Below are positions 25,431 to 35,100 of a stretch of 64,000 nucleotides of DNA, piece by piece. Both the position numbers and the translations under genes were made by a program. Positions within the stretch are counted from its first letter, which is position 1. Every line of letters begins with the position of its first letter. The notes beneath the pieces were generated by a model. The model did not search any database. It was not told where the DNA came from and was given only the letters and a program-made list of their open reading frames with translations. This DNA comes from Sebaldella termitidis ATCC 33386 (GTDB lineage: Bacteria; Fusobacteriota; Fusobacteriia; Fusobacteriales; Leptotrichiaceae), in the NCBI RefSeq assembly GCF_000024405.1, contig NC_013517.1:434001-498000 (forward strand). Reading direction: 5' to 3'.

Positions 25431-26689
25431 AATACATAAAGTCTAAGATAATAAAGGAAACATTGAAAAAATTAGATTTAGAGGAAGAAAGAAAGTTTTT
25501 GAGAGATTTGACATCAAACGGGATTCAGTATATAGAGAATAATTTTGAGCTCCAGCTTCTTGAAATGGAGAAAAATATAGAAAACAGATATCTTGAGAAG
25601 GAGCAGGATTATACAATCTATTCTATGCCTGTAAACATAGAGATATATAATAAATATTCAGAGATATTCTTTCCATTGGATAAAAAAGATACAGAAAAAA
25701 AAGAAGAAATATTGAAAAGAAGCGGAAACAGGGTATTTTTAAGAAAAATATATTTAGATGAAGATTTAGGTAGAATAGATGAGTTTAAAAAGCAAAGTTT
25801 CAGAGGAAATCTTAAATTAAATGGAACTTCATATAATTATGAAATAAGCGTGGAATATGAAGAAAAGTATCTAAATCAGGAAAAAGAGATATTGAGTGTA
25901 TTTGGTAAGAATGGTATAAAGTGGCGGGTACTTTATACACCATACAGCAGAAGATTTTTTAATCTTTATATCAGCATGCTTCCGGATAATATAGGATTTG
26001 ATAAATTAGGAGAAGTAAAGATTAATTATGGTGAATTTACAGAAAGTGTGCATGAGAACTATTTTTTGGTAAGTAATATTCAGGAGAAAAGTATACTTTT
26101 GGATAAGGCAAGAGGAAAAACTATTGACGGGAATATGTCAAGATATAAGATTTATTCCAATGAGTCTAAAACGGATCTTGTGAAAATTACTGACGGAAAG
26201 ATATATGCCATAGAAAGATTTGAGAATTTTCTGCATATTTATACAGATACTGAGCCTGAAGACGAATGGAAGCTTTGGAATATAAGAAAAATAGACAAAA
26301 TGGAGAAATATTCAGATCTGAAATTTATTCCGAAAGGGAACAGGAAGAAAATAGATGTTCTGGGAGCTTTGAAGGAAAACTCGAAATCAAGGACAAGAAG
26401 TGAAAGCGAAGTGTTTGAGATAATAAAGAGTTATTCTGAGATAAAAGGTGTAAGGCTGGCAAAGGTAAAGCTGAATGAGTATGTCGGTAACCCTGTGCCA
26501 GGTTACGATTCGAACATAGCTTTTAATAAAACTGTGAGTATACCAAGGAAGAAAGAAGATACCTTATTTTTGTATTTCAAATATGAAAAACAGGATAAGT
26601 ATTTTTATGATGAAATAAGCTTTCTGCTCGCCAGTGTGGAGTATAAGTTTCCTGAATATAATGTGAAGGGGGTATTGGAATGGAGATGA
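25427..26689 (+). CDS. Unknown protein, second of the paralogous pair
   Basis: A 420-residue soluble protein related to the preceding one. Shared order: a charged helical N-terminus; a segment of the form FLRKIYLDEDLGRI (compare FVENLFLKESLGEI); a beta-rich core; a C-terminal region with LYFKYEKQDKYFYDEISFLLASVEYKFPEY (compare LKFDFVDDYLKTEIISYIITALNYQNKDF). It overlaps the upstream gene by 4 bases and the downstream one by 10. It is an unknown family, probably part of a complex with its paralogue and with the Hsp70-like protein of the same operon. Confidence 0.8.
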   Translation: MKYIKSKIIKETLKKLDLEEERKFLRDLTSNGIQYIENNFELQLLEMEKNIENRYLEKEQDYTIYSMPVNIEIYNKYSEIFFPLDKKDTEKKEEILKRSGNRVFLRKIYLDEDLGRIDEFKKQSFRGNLKLNGTSYNYEISVEYEEKYLNQEKEILSVFGKNGIKWRVLYTPYSRRFFNLYISMLPDNIGFDKLGEVKINYGEFTESVHENYFLVSNIQEKSILLDKARGKTIDGNMSRYKIYSNESKTDLVKITDGKIYAIERFENFLHIYTDTEPEDEWKLWNIRKIDKMEKYSDLKFIPKGNRKKIDVLGALKENSKSRTRSESEVFEIIKSYSEIKGVRLAKVKLNEYVGNPVPGYDSNIAFNKTVSIPRKKEDTLFLYFKYEKQDKYFYDEISFLLASVEYKFPEYNVKGVLEWR

Positions 26690-27396
26690 AAAAAGAACAG
26701 TATCAGTATATCTGGTATTCGCTTCATAAACTGATAAGTGAGGATAAAGATACTGAAAAGATATATTTCAAAGTATCGCCGAAAATCTCGCCATATATGG
26801 AACTGAATATGGAAGAGATAAATTACGCTGCTTTGGATAAGGAATATATATTGGAGACTAATCCTTTTTACAGATTTACTCATGTGTTTAATGAGTTTAT
26901 GAATCCCGATCTTCCGATTGGCGAAAAGCTGAAGGGGGAGATGGTTAATATACTTCTTCATATGCTTGGAAATCTGGATTTACAGGAAGGACTGAATAAG
27001 AGGATAATTCTGAACAGGATAATAATAAGGGAGCTGGAAGAGGGAAGATACGGAGAAGAGATACAGAAGTGTTTTAGTGTTTTGAACAGAAGGGAAAAGA
27101 TAGCAATAGCTGACGGGATACAGGATAAGTATAGATATGACAGGGAATGGGAGATATTCAAAAAGGTAATGTCAAAGATATATAAGGATTCTATAATTTA
27201 TGATTCTATAGATGAACAGGAGAAAATAATAATTTATATAAATGAGAAGAAGAGTTCCGAGAATAAGAAAAAGGAACTTTTGATAGAGAAGCTTTTTATG
27301 CCTTTAGGACTTAAGAGCAGATGTTTTTGGGGTGCACATTTTCCTGTATTGGGAGTAGATGAAGTGATGAGGATCGGGGAGATGGTTATTTTTTAG
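26680..27396 (+). CDS. Unknown helical protein of the injection-system operon
   Basis: A 238-residue, mostly helical soluble protein with no recognised motif. It has a compact hydrophobic C-terminus (MPLGLKSRCFWGAHFPVLGVDEVMRIGEMVIF). The ATG lies inside the last codons of the preceding gene, and AGGGGG is just upstream. The position between the paralogous pair and the Hsp70-like gene suggests a subunit or adaptor of the same complex; no biochemical role can be given. Confidence 0.75.
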   Translation: MEMKKEQYQYIWYSLHKLISEDKDTEKIYFKVSPKISPYMELNMEEINYAALDKEYILETNPFYRFTHVFNEFMNPDLPIGEKLKGEMVNILLHMLGNLDLQEGLNKRIILNRIIIRELEEGRYGEEIQKCFSVLNRREKIAIADGIQDKYRYDREWEIFKKVMSKIYKDSIIYDSIDEQEKIIIYINEKKSSENKKKELLIEKLFMPLGLKSRCFWGAHFPVLGVDEVMRIGEMVIF

Positions 27397-27424
27397 GGGG
27401 AATAATAAAAAGTAGGAGAGCGGA

Positions 27425-30373
27425 ATGAAAAAACTGTATCATGAGGAAGAATTAAGGGAAAAATCATATTATGACTTATATGAAATTGTAATAGAAGAAA
27501 GGATACTGGATTCATATGCAGCAACACCAACAAGGGAGCAGCTTATAAGTCTGCTTTTGAAATACAGGGGATACAGGCTTGAGAATAAAATCAGGGAATA
27601 TAATGAAAACGGTTTTTTTTATGTCCAGCAGTTTCTGGACAGAAAGCTTGGTAATAAATTACATCCTGAAGGAAGAATAAGAATACCGTATAAAATAATA
27701 ATATATAATGATCTGGATCTGACAAGGGAAGATAACTATAAAATAGTTATTCCGGAATATGTGAACAGCAGTAATGTTTTTCTGGTAAATGCCAATAATT
27801 ATTTATGCGGAATTCTTAGTCTGGAAAAAGATCTGGATTCGATGGATGAGTATTATCTGGTGAGTAAAAAGGAATTTTTGAATTTAGACGGACTAAAAAA
27901 CAGCAAATTTTCTCTGATATTTTTTAAAGAAAGAGATGCTAAGATTCCTTATGAATTCTATAATATGGAGGATATTGGAGAAATGTCGAGATATCCGGGA
28001 AAAATTGATTATTATTGTATAGGGATAGAAAATTTCGAGTACAGGGAGCTGGAAAAAACAACAGCAGTACTGTGTATAGACTTTGGGACGGCGAATACTA
28101 CAGCAGGAGTGTATCTTGACAGAAACTATGTGAGTAAGCTTCCAAGCAATGATATTCTGAATGGAAATATAAAACTAGATGAGATAAATTATGTAAAATT
28201 TCCTGACGGAGAGTGGGATTACAGTATAATCTACCCTACGATTACATATATTGAGAATTGTAAAGATGTGAAAGATATAAAATATCTGTTTGGTCATGAT
28301 GCAAGGAGAAAACTGGAGTCCAATGATTATATAGTAAACGGGACAATATTTTACGGATTAAAAAAATGGGTTTATGAAAATAATAAAAAAGAGAAAATAG
28401 TCGATGAATATGGGAATATGCGTGAGGTAGAGAGGAAAGAAATAATAAAGGCTTATTTGAAATATGTAATATCACGGGCAGAGTATTTATTTAAATGTAA
28501 GTTTACAAAGATACATGCCACAAGTCCTGTGAGACTGAAAGAGCAGTTTTTGAATATGTTGCAGGATATTTTTACTTTAGAAATAAAAAAAACAGGGAGA
28601 AGGGAAATAATAACTAAGATACCTGTACCAAGGAAAGAAATAAAAATAAATCTGGAAAAAAAATCAGATAAAATAGAAAACACAGAGACCAAAAATCTGA
28701 CAAATGAGGAAATTTTAGAAAAGTTTGGCGGTCATGGTGAAAGAGCAGATGAACTGAAAAATGAGCTTTTAATTTCTCAGATTGAAATAGATAATGAGTT
28801 TGCGGAAGAGGAAATTAAAGCTGTAAAAACAGATGAAATAAATGTAATTGAACAAATCATGGAAGATGATGAATATATTACGGAAATCACATATGTTGAT
28901 GAAGTAATCGGAAAAGAAACAGTTATGGAATATGAAGTAATAAGTGAAAATGCTATGGATGAAGCTGTAGCTGTTCTTTATAATACTATAGAATCAGGAC
29001 TGGGAAAGAAAAATTATGAAGAAGGTACAGAATATAAGGCTTTGGTAATAGACTGCGGTGGAGGAACAACAGATCTTGCAGCATGTAGTTTTCAGATAGG
29101 GAGCACTCTTGATGTGGCTTATCATCTAGAAATGAAAACGAGTTTTGAGAATAGTGATGAGAATTTTGGAGGGAATAATCTTACTTATCGGATAATGCAA
29201 TATTTGAAAATAATACTTGCCAATAATTATATAAATAATACAGAAATAAGCATAGAGAATTTAATACCATATGCTAAAGAGAGTATTTACAATTCAATAA
29301 ATGAAATAGGAATAGATAAAATTTTTGAAGTTTTTGAGGAAGAGTATCAAAAAGCTGAAAAAATAATTCCTACTAAATTTTCAAAATTTGAAAATAAACT
29401 AAGTGAAGAGTACAGGAAAATAAAGAGTAATTTTTATCTGCTTTGGGAAGCTGCTGAAAATCTCAAAAGAGAGTTTTTTAAGAAAGATGACACATTAAGG
29501 ACAAGATTTGACAAAGAAAAAAATTATGAAAAAAGGAATGATTTTCATATAACTGCATTACGAACATGGAATTTATATATTAATGAAAATGGAAGACTGG
29601 AGAAAGAAGCGGAATTTCCAAAGAATATTTTTACAATAAGAGAACTGGAAAAAATAATAAGGATTGATATTTATGAAATGCTTAGGAAATTTCTGGACAC
29701 TTATTATGACGGCGGAGAATTACAAGAATATGCACTGATAAAATTAAGCGGACAATCCACAAAAATCGGGATATTTCAGGATGTCTTAAAGGAATTTGTT
29801 CCCGGAAGGCAGATAGAATTCAAGACAAAGGATAATGAGAAGGACGGGTACGAACTGAAACTTGCCTGTCTGAACGGGGCAATAAAGTATCTGGATTACA
29901 GAAGATTCGGACATATGAATGTAACAATAAAGAATGAGATTCCTGTGATACCGTATTCAGTATGGGGGAAAACATATAAGAATGATGATGTAGAGATAAT
30001 AAAAACGTCAAACAGGGCAAATGAAAATCTCGGATATATAGATAAAGTATCTTCTGTCATGGAATTAAAACTGTATCTGAAAAATATGGAAGATGATGTC
30101 ATAAGAGAGATAGTATATAAGAATGACATAGATTTTGTGGATAAAGATGCCAAACCACTAATAGAGGGTCTTAGGATGAAAATAAGCCAGAATGAAACAG
30201 ATAATGTACCTAATGATATAACAAGATTTCTGGTTTATACAGATGAGAACTGCTGGGGGTTTTATATATGTCCGATCAGGAGAAAAGACGACCAGATATG
30301 GATGGGAAGAATAGATTATTATCCATTTGAAGATAAAATAAATGAAATAAGTTTTTTTGATGGCGAGCATTAA
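27425..30373 (+). CDS. Large Hsp70/actin-fold ATPase in a VgrG/PAAR operon
   Basis: A 982-residue protein with the two phosphate-binding loops of the Hsp70/actin superfamily: DFGTANTTAG at about residues 219-228 and DCGGGTTDLA at about 543. A 200-residue extra domain precedes loop 1, and a long acidic insert (about residues 400-510) separates the loops. The C-terminus is unlike the DnaK substrate domain. It may be an assembly chaperone for the spike or its effectors. It somewhat recalls SrfB-type virulence proteins, but I cannot confirm that. GGAGAG precedes the ATG; vgrG follows 35 bases later. Confidence 0.8.
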   Translation: MKKLYHEEELREKSYYDLYEIVIEERILDSYAATPTREQLISLLLKYRGYRLENKIREYNENGFFYVQQFLDRKLGNKLHPEGRIRIPYKIIIYNDLDLTREDNYKIVIPEYVNSSNVFLVNANNYLCGILSLEKDLDSMDEYYLVSKKEFLNLDGLKNSKFSLIFFKERDAKIPYEFYNMEDIGEMSRYPGKIDYYCIGIENFEYRELEKTTAVLCIDFGTANTTAGVYLDRNYVSKLPSNDILNGNIKLDEINYVKFPDGEWDYSIIYPTITYIENCKDVKDIKYLFGHDARRKLESNDYIVNGTIFYGLKKWVYENNKKEKIVDEYGNMREVERKEIIKAYLKYVISRAEYLFKCKFTKIHATSPVRLKEQFLNMLQDIFTLEIKKTGRREIITKIPVPRKEIKINLEKKSDKIENTETKNLTNEEILEKFGGHGERADELKNELLISQIEIDNEFAEEEIKAVKTDEINVIEQIMEDDEYITEITYVDEVIGKETVMEYEVISENAMDEAVAVLYNTIESGLGKKNYEEGTEYKALVIDCGGGTTDLAACSFQIGSTLDVAYHLEMKTSFENSDENFGGNNLTYRIMQYLKIILANNYINNTEISIENLIPYAKESIYNSINEIGIDKIFEVFEEEYQKAEKIIPTKFSKFENKLSEEYRKIKSNFYLLWEAAENLKREFFKKDDTLRTRFDKEKNYEKRNDFHITALRTWNLYINENGRLEKEAEFPKNIFTIRELEKIIRIDIYEMLRKFLDTYYDGGELQEYALIKLSGQSTKIGIFQDVLKEFVPGRQIEFKTKDNEKDGYELKLACLNGAIKYLDYRRFGHMNVTIKNEIPVIPYSVWGKTYKNDDVEIIKTSNRANENLGYIDKVSSVMELKLYLKNMEDDVIREIVYKNDIDFVDKDAKPLIEGLRMKISQNETDNVPNDITRFLVYTDENCWGFYICPIRRKDDQIWMGRIDYYPFEDKINEISFFDGEH

Positions 30374-30407
30374 TTAAAATATAAAAATAATTGAGGAGGA
30401 AGAAAAA

Positions 30408-32264
30408 ATGTCAATAAAGAATAAATCCCTTAAAGAATTAATAGAACAGGATAAAAAAGAACAGAGAGAGCTTTATGGAGGGAATAAAAGTTCTTCGGGT
30501 TCATCTGTTAACAAAGATTTGCCGGAAAATCAGCAGGAAATACAGGAGAGACTGAATGCTTTGAGAGGAGACGCATTAAACTCCGGAGACAGAAACTCAG
30601 AGGGGAACAGTGCGGTAAACAATGCTTTTTCTAATGTGTTATCAAAAAGTAATTTTGTAAAGGGGATGGCAGCAGGAGCAGCTGGTTCAGGGCTCGCGAA
30701 TAATATTGTCGCAAATAATAATAGAGATATGACGGATTATGTTCAGTATCAGGTAAAAAATGCCGATATCACAATAAATGATGAAATCCTTGATCTGAAA
30801 GATGTGGATTTCAAGATCAGGAAGATTATGAACAAACATGATGTTCTTGAACTTAATTTTAATTTTTTTACTAAGGACGCAGATAAGTATAAAGGATATG
30901 TCTATACTCTTATGAATACAATCGGGATTGGGCTGAACAGGGTAAAAGAATCAGGGGAAGATGATTTTAAGGCTGTTTTTGACGGGATAATAGAAGAGAT
31001 TGAGGTAATACAGAGTAAGGGAGAACTTTCATCAGGGCGGATACTGGCATATTCGAAATCAATACTTCTAGATAAAGTACTGAAATTCAGAACATTCACA
31101 AATCCGGAGCTTACAGTGGACGGAGTAATAAATGAAATAGCTGCGGAGTATACTGATGTAGTGTTTCATATAGATGACAGCCTTGTGGGAAAACCAATAC
31201 CACATATTTTATTCCAGTTTGGAGAAACAGATTTTGAATTTTTGAACAGAATGCTGAATATAATGAATTACGGACTGACAACACACTTAGGTTCTGTAGT
31301 GTGTGGCCTTCTTGAACTGACAGTATATGATCTTCCAGTAGAAACTGAAATTTATACTACTATAAGACGTGATAAGAATTTATCATATAAGATAAAAGGG
31401 ACTAATCCTTTTAATGTGGTGGAAAAGGTAAATATGATAATGGAAGACGAGGAAGCTGTGAGGGTGGTTTATAGTTCCGATATGTGGATAGAAAATAAGA
31501 CAGTACAGTGTGAAATGGTGCTTGTAGATCTGAATGACAAACAGCTCAGACATGATTTTCCTTTGATAATAAATGAGAAGATGAGCGGTTCTGCAGTGGA
31601 AGCTAAGGTAGTGGAAGTAGGGGGAGAAAATGGAATAGCTACAGTTACACTGGATTTTACAGATGGTCTGGCAAGGCTTACAGACAGGAAATCACAGGCA
31701 TATAAGGATAATTATGCGGGGATATTTAAGTTTCCTTATACTACGATGTATTCGAGCACAAACAGCGGTATGTTTGTGACACCTGAGGCAAATGACGTAG
31801 TTTCTGTGTACTTTCCAAATGGGAATGACAGTCTGGCATATGTGCAGGGTTGTGTAAATAATCCCGGAAATGAGAGGGCAAGTAATCCTAATGTGAGAAA
31901 TTATACTCTTGGCGGGGATGATAATGCAGGAGGAGCACCTTTGTTTAATTTTCAGCTGAGCAGTAACAGTTTTAATGTGAGTACTACTGATCATGTGGGG
32001 CTTTCTTCCAAGAATATGATGAATATTTCTACAAGTGAGCAGCTGGTGGTGAATAGTAATAACAGGACTGTTACAACTAAGGGGAACTCTTTCGAGGAAG
32101 CAGATAGCATGTGTATGATATCTAAAAGTAAAACATCAGTGATATCTAATGACAGTGTGGCGGTAGTTAGTAAAAATAAAGTAACTGTAGGTGGGCAATC
32201 TTCAACAAATGTTGGCGGTGGAAGTTTCACTCATATCACTGGAAAAGCAGCTAAATTAAATTAG
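30408..32264 (+). CDS. VgrG-type spike protein (first copy)
   Basis: A 618-residue protein with the VgrG/gp27-gp5 plan. About 120 N-terminal residues are low-complexity and carry the motif DKKEQRELYGGNKS, shared with the second copy. The gp27-like ring domain (FKIRKIMNKHDVLELNFNFFTKD, GIIEEIEVIQSKGE, LFQFGETDFEFLNRMLNIMNYG) is typical of late-control D proteins. A gp5-type OB fold follows (VTLDFTDGLARLTD ... PEANDVVSVYFPNGNDSLAYVQGCVNNPG). The Ser/Asn/Val-rich end has a beta-helix needle pattern. It should form the trimeric tip that carries the PAAR-like effector encoded two genes downstream. Confidence 0.92.
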   Translation: MSIKNKSLKELIEQDKKEQRELYGGNKSSSGSSVNKDLPENQQEIQERLNALRGDALNSGDRNSEGNSAVNNAFSNVLSKSNFVKGMAAGAAGSGLANNIVANNNRDMTDYVQYQVKNADITINDEILDLKDVDFKIRKIMNKHDVLELNFNFFTKDADKYKGYVYTLMNTIGIGLNRVKESGEDDFKAVFDGIIEEIEVIQSKGELSSGRILAYSKSILLDKVLKFRTFTNPELTVDGVINEIAAEYTDVVFHIDDSLVGKPIPHILFQFGETDFEFLNRMLNIMNYGLTTHLGSVVCGLLELTVYDLPVETEIYTTIRRDKNLSYKIKGTNPFNVVEKVNMIMEDEEAVRVVYSSDMWIENKTVQCEMVLVDLNDKQLRHDFPLIINEKMSGSAVEAKVVEVGGENGIATVTLDFTDGLARLTDRKSQAYKDNYAGIFKFPYTTMYSSTNSGMFVTPEANDVVSVYFPNGNDSLAYVQGCVNNPGNERASNPNVRNYTLGGDDNAGGAPLFNFQLSSNSFNVSTTDHVGLSSKNMMNISTSEQLVVNSNNRTVTTKGNSFEEADSMCMISKSKTSVISNDSVAVVSKNKVTVGGQSSTNVGGGSFTHITGKAAKLN

Positions 32265-32272
32265 GAGGGGCA

Positions 32273-33079
32273 ATGAAATTTGATTTACTAAAAACTACTG
32301 GGAAAAAAATATATAGAATCAAAAAAATCAGGGAAGTTCAGATGATTGATGAAAAAGCAAAGAAAATAGAAGACTTTGTATTACAGATAGAAAGTGAAAA
32401 AAATGATTCTGATAAGATAATTATAAATTTTGAAATATTAAAGTTGTTACATACTGACAATTATATAATAGAACAAAAATATTATAATTTGATGAGAAAC
32501 AGAAAAGTGTTGTTTAATCTGGAGGGGAAATACATAGATACATTAAATAAGAATAAGATATTAACAGAATGGGATGAATTCAGAGAATTAATGAGTAAGG
32601 ATATAGAAACTCCAAATTTAAAAACTGAAAAGGAATTTAAACTGATGAGAGGGTTTTTGGTGGAAGAAAAGTATATAGTAAATTCATATGATATATTTTC
32701 GATATTTTTTCCAAAGATATATAATAAAGAATTTATTAATGAAATATATTATAATGACAGTATGGAGTATTTTTTCGGAGCTGTTAATATACCTGTTAAA
32801 GTAAAAGTTAATGTTAAAAATGAAAATGAAAATTTTAGAATATCAACAACCCATGACATAGATGATATATATTTTAGAAAATATGAAATAAAAGAAGTAC
32901 TCGAATATAATAAAATAAATGTTGATTATAATAAAAATATTATAATGAGTTTTTTTAGTTATGACTTATTATTTGATAAGGAAAGACATCTCCTAAAAAG
33001 CGGTGAAATAGAGTTAGGCGGAGAAATAAAAGATATCTATAAAAATTATACAAAATTTCAAATAGAGGAGATGGTATAA
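32273..33079 (+). CDS. Putative effector adaptor between VgrG and PAAR-like effector
   Basis: A 268-residue soluble protein of unknown family. In position it matches the gene at 52159-52905: both sit between a vgrG and a PAAR-like effector gene, both are 250-270 residues, and both begin with a short beta strand and helical region. In T6SS loci this place is held by adaptors or chaperones (Tap/DUF4123, Eag/DUF1795 families), but no motif of these was recognised. Its stop shares the A of the next ATG (TAATG), so translation is coupled with the effector. Confidence 0.65.
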   Translation: MKFDLLKTTGKKIYRIKKIREVQMIDEKAKKIEDFVLQIESEKNDSDKIIINFEILKLLHTDNYIIEQKYYNLMRNRKVLFNLEGKYIDTLNKNKILTEWDEFRELMSKDIETPNLKTEKEFKLMRGFLVEEKYIVNSYDIFSIFFPKIYNKEFINEIYYNDSMEYFFGAVNIPVKVKVNVKNENENFRISTTHDIDDIYFRKYEIKEVLEYNKINVDYNKNIIMSFFSYDLLFDKERHLLKSGEIELGGEIKDIYKNYTKFQIEEMV

Positions 33080-34569
33080 TGGATAAAGATATCGTCTATG
33101 AAGACTATCTTTTGGTTTGTGAAGCAGGAGCAGCAATATGTCAATTAAAATGCCATAATAAAATGTCTGTAGATGTAGGCGGGAAGTGCAGTATTCCATT
33201 TGGAATAGCAACTACAGCGGATAATAAAGAAGAGAATATAGGTTCATTAGATGAAGAATATTTTGGAATGTGTTTATATAAAGGGAAATGTGATTTGCAG
33301 GTATTGGGCGAGTGGACAAAGCAGCATGAAAGTTTATATATAGGTTCTTCAAAAGCTCTACTTATAGATTCAAAACTGCCGTGTAATATTTCACTGTCAA
33401 CAAATGTATCAGACATGAGACTGAGTAAATTGAAACAATTTGTGGCTTCTGACAACAATATGACTATGTCAGTAAATGCTACACATGAAGGTGACCCTAG
33501 TGATATTACAGCCTCCGGTGGTCAGCTATCACCTGGTTCGGCAGACATAACAATAACAGGAACTAAATATATATCAATATTTAAGGATTTTGATTCTGCA
33601 ATGGGGATGATGGCAAATTCAAGAGTATTACAAGAAAAAGCAGAAGGAGATTTAATAAATGCAGCAACTATAGGGGCTGTTGGTGGAACTATGATGCTTT
33701 TATTTCCACAGGTGGGAGCGGCGATTGGGAGTTATGCAGCAAAAGATATGGCATTTTCATCAATATTAATAGGTGGAACATTAGATAATTTAAAATCAAG
33801 ATATGATAAATATAAGGATTTGGAAAGAAAAGCGGATACGCCGGAAATGAAAGAGTTCTGGAGCCGTCAGTTTTGGCTGGAGGCAGGAGCAGAATACGGG
33901 CCGATGATGTTGGTTGGAGCATATCAGGCAGGGCCGGCTGTGAAGAGTAAGTTTACAGAATTGAAAGCATATTATTCAAGAGGTTTGTCAGAAGAGGAGA
34001 TGATACTCTATGGTTTAAGAAATAACGGAGCAACAGTAGCGGCAGGTAAAAGTGTGGAAGGCGGGGTTATTGGAGATGACGGGAGGTTTTATACAGCTTT
34101 AGATGATGAGCTTTTATATGGATATAATGAGGCACAAGATGCTTATTCAAGAATTTTAGGAAAAAGAAAATTTTCTGAATTATCGGTTCAGGATCAGAGA
34201 TTATTGGCACGTGAGTTTTCTAAGAGATCACCGGTTAAGATACCGGAAAATGCTAAGATTAAAGTTCAAACAAAACTAGGAGGCTATGAACAGATATCAT
34301 ATAGATGGAGAGATGCAAATTATAAATACGAGATAAGATGGCATACTCGAACTCCAGGTGCACCCGCAGATCAAGGAAATACTTGGGTTGTAATGAGAGA
34401 GACTCCTGGAACCGGAGGAAATACGAAAAGATCTTATCATTATTTATTAGATGATAATACATGGGTGACTGGAAAAGAATGGTATGATGCAATTGATGCT
34501 AGAGGTAGTGGAATGTCAACTTTGAGACAAATAGAAATTTTAAATATGGGACATTGGAGTGATTATTAA
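33079..34569 (+). CDS. PAAR-like (DUF4280-type) effector with Ntox30-like toxin tip
   Basis: A 496-residue modular effector. Residues 1-120 have the cysteine-rich pattern of DUF4280/PAAR-like caps (VCEAGAAICQLKC, GKCSIPFGIATT, LYKGKCDL). Residues 190-310 are a Gly/Ala-rich hydrophobic and helical pre-toxin region. Residues 312-338 are the linker GKSVEGGVIGDDGRFY that recurs in the array. The tip (about 385-496) has ISYRWRDANYKYEIRWHTRTPGAP and ends LNMGHWSDY; it resembles polymorphic toxin type 30, a predicted RNase, from memory of the family. The immunity gene follows with TAATG overlap. Confidence 0.8.
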   Translation: MDKDIVYEDYLLVCEAGAAICQLKCHNKMSVDVGGKCSIPFGIATTADNKEENIGSLDEEYFGMCLYKGKCDLQVLGEWTKQHESLYIGSSKALLIDSKLPCNISLSTNVSDMRLSKLKQFVASDNNMTMSVNATHEGDPSDITASGGQLSPGSADITITGTKYISIFKDFDSAMGMMANSRVLQEKAEGDLINAATIGAVGGTMMLLFPQVGAAIGSYAAKDMAFSSILIGGTLDNLKSRYDKYKDLERKADTPEMKEFWSRQFWLEAGAEYGPMMLVGAYQAGPAVKSKFTELKAYYSRGLSEEEMILYGLRNNGATVAAGKSVEGGVIGDDGRFYTALDDELLYGYNEAQDAYSRILGKRKFSELSVQDQRLLAREFSKRSPVKIPENAKIKVQTKLGGYEQISYRWRDANYKYEIRWHTRTPGAPADQGNTWVVMRETPGTGGNTKRSYHYLLDDNTWVTGKEWYDAIDARGSGMSTLRQIEILNMGHWSDY

Positions 34570-34964
34570 TGATAGAAGTAGATGATGAATATTACAAAGG
34601 TTTTGAAGGAGAAATAGAAATAGATTTTGTATATAGAAGAGATGGGGAAGTAGTAAAAAGAATGGAGATATGGTTTGGTTATTTCTTGAATTTAATAACT
34701 GGGATGGTTCCGGAAAATGAAGAACCAACAGGGATATTGTATGATTTACTTATAGGTGAAGATTGGGAAGAGGAACCATGGAAAATATTAGATATCCAAC
34801 AAACTATCGAACAATTTTGTGGATACAATGAATGTAATTTTAATGTGACTGAAAAACCAAGCAAAGGTATTTTATTAAAACTTCCTAAAGTCTTAGAAAA
34901 AATATTAAATTTTTTAAAAGAGGTTAAAAAAAATGATGGAGAAGTGTATATAGAATATCTTTAA
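34569..34964 (+). CDS. Immunity protein for the Ntox30-like toxin (family member 1)
   Basis: A 131-residue acidic cytoplasmic protein. Five relatives follow in this window, each just after an Ntox30-like tip; all share EIDFIY.., I(W).GYF..LL.GM, EPW.I.D and the C-terminal K.NGEVYIEYL. The gene overlaps the toxin stop by one base (TAATG). Immunity by binding the toxin is inferred from context only; no named family recognised. Confidence 0.8.
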   Translation: MIEVDDEYYKGFEGEIEIDFVYRRDGEVVKRMEIWFGYFLNLITGMVPENEEPTGILYDLLIGEDWEEEPWKILDIQQTIEQFCGYNECNFNVTEKPSKGILLKLPKVLEKILNFLKEVKKNDGEVYIEYL

Positions 34965-35100
34965 TAAAATTATAAAAAATATAAATTATTAATTTATAAA
35001 ATGGGTTAGAGAAAAATCTAATTCATTTAAGTAAGTGAATAATTAAATAGAAGGTTTTTTGTAGGGGGAAGTAATATTTTATAGTTTAAGAAATAACGGA
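34965..35100 (+). repeat. Array A spacer repeat, copy 1
   Basis: About 130 bases of AT-rich spacer that recurs, with changes or shortening, at 36039-36178, 39153-39215, 40162-40300, 41241-41375 and 45990-46085, and partly at 42312-42420. It contains TTAGA..TCTAA and TTCATTTAAGTAAGTGAA hairpins and ends in the first codons of the toxin linker. This copy is nearly identical to the one at 41241. Confidence 0.75.
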
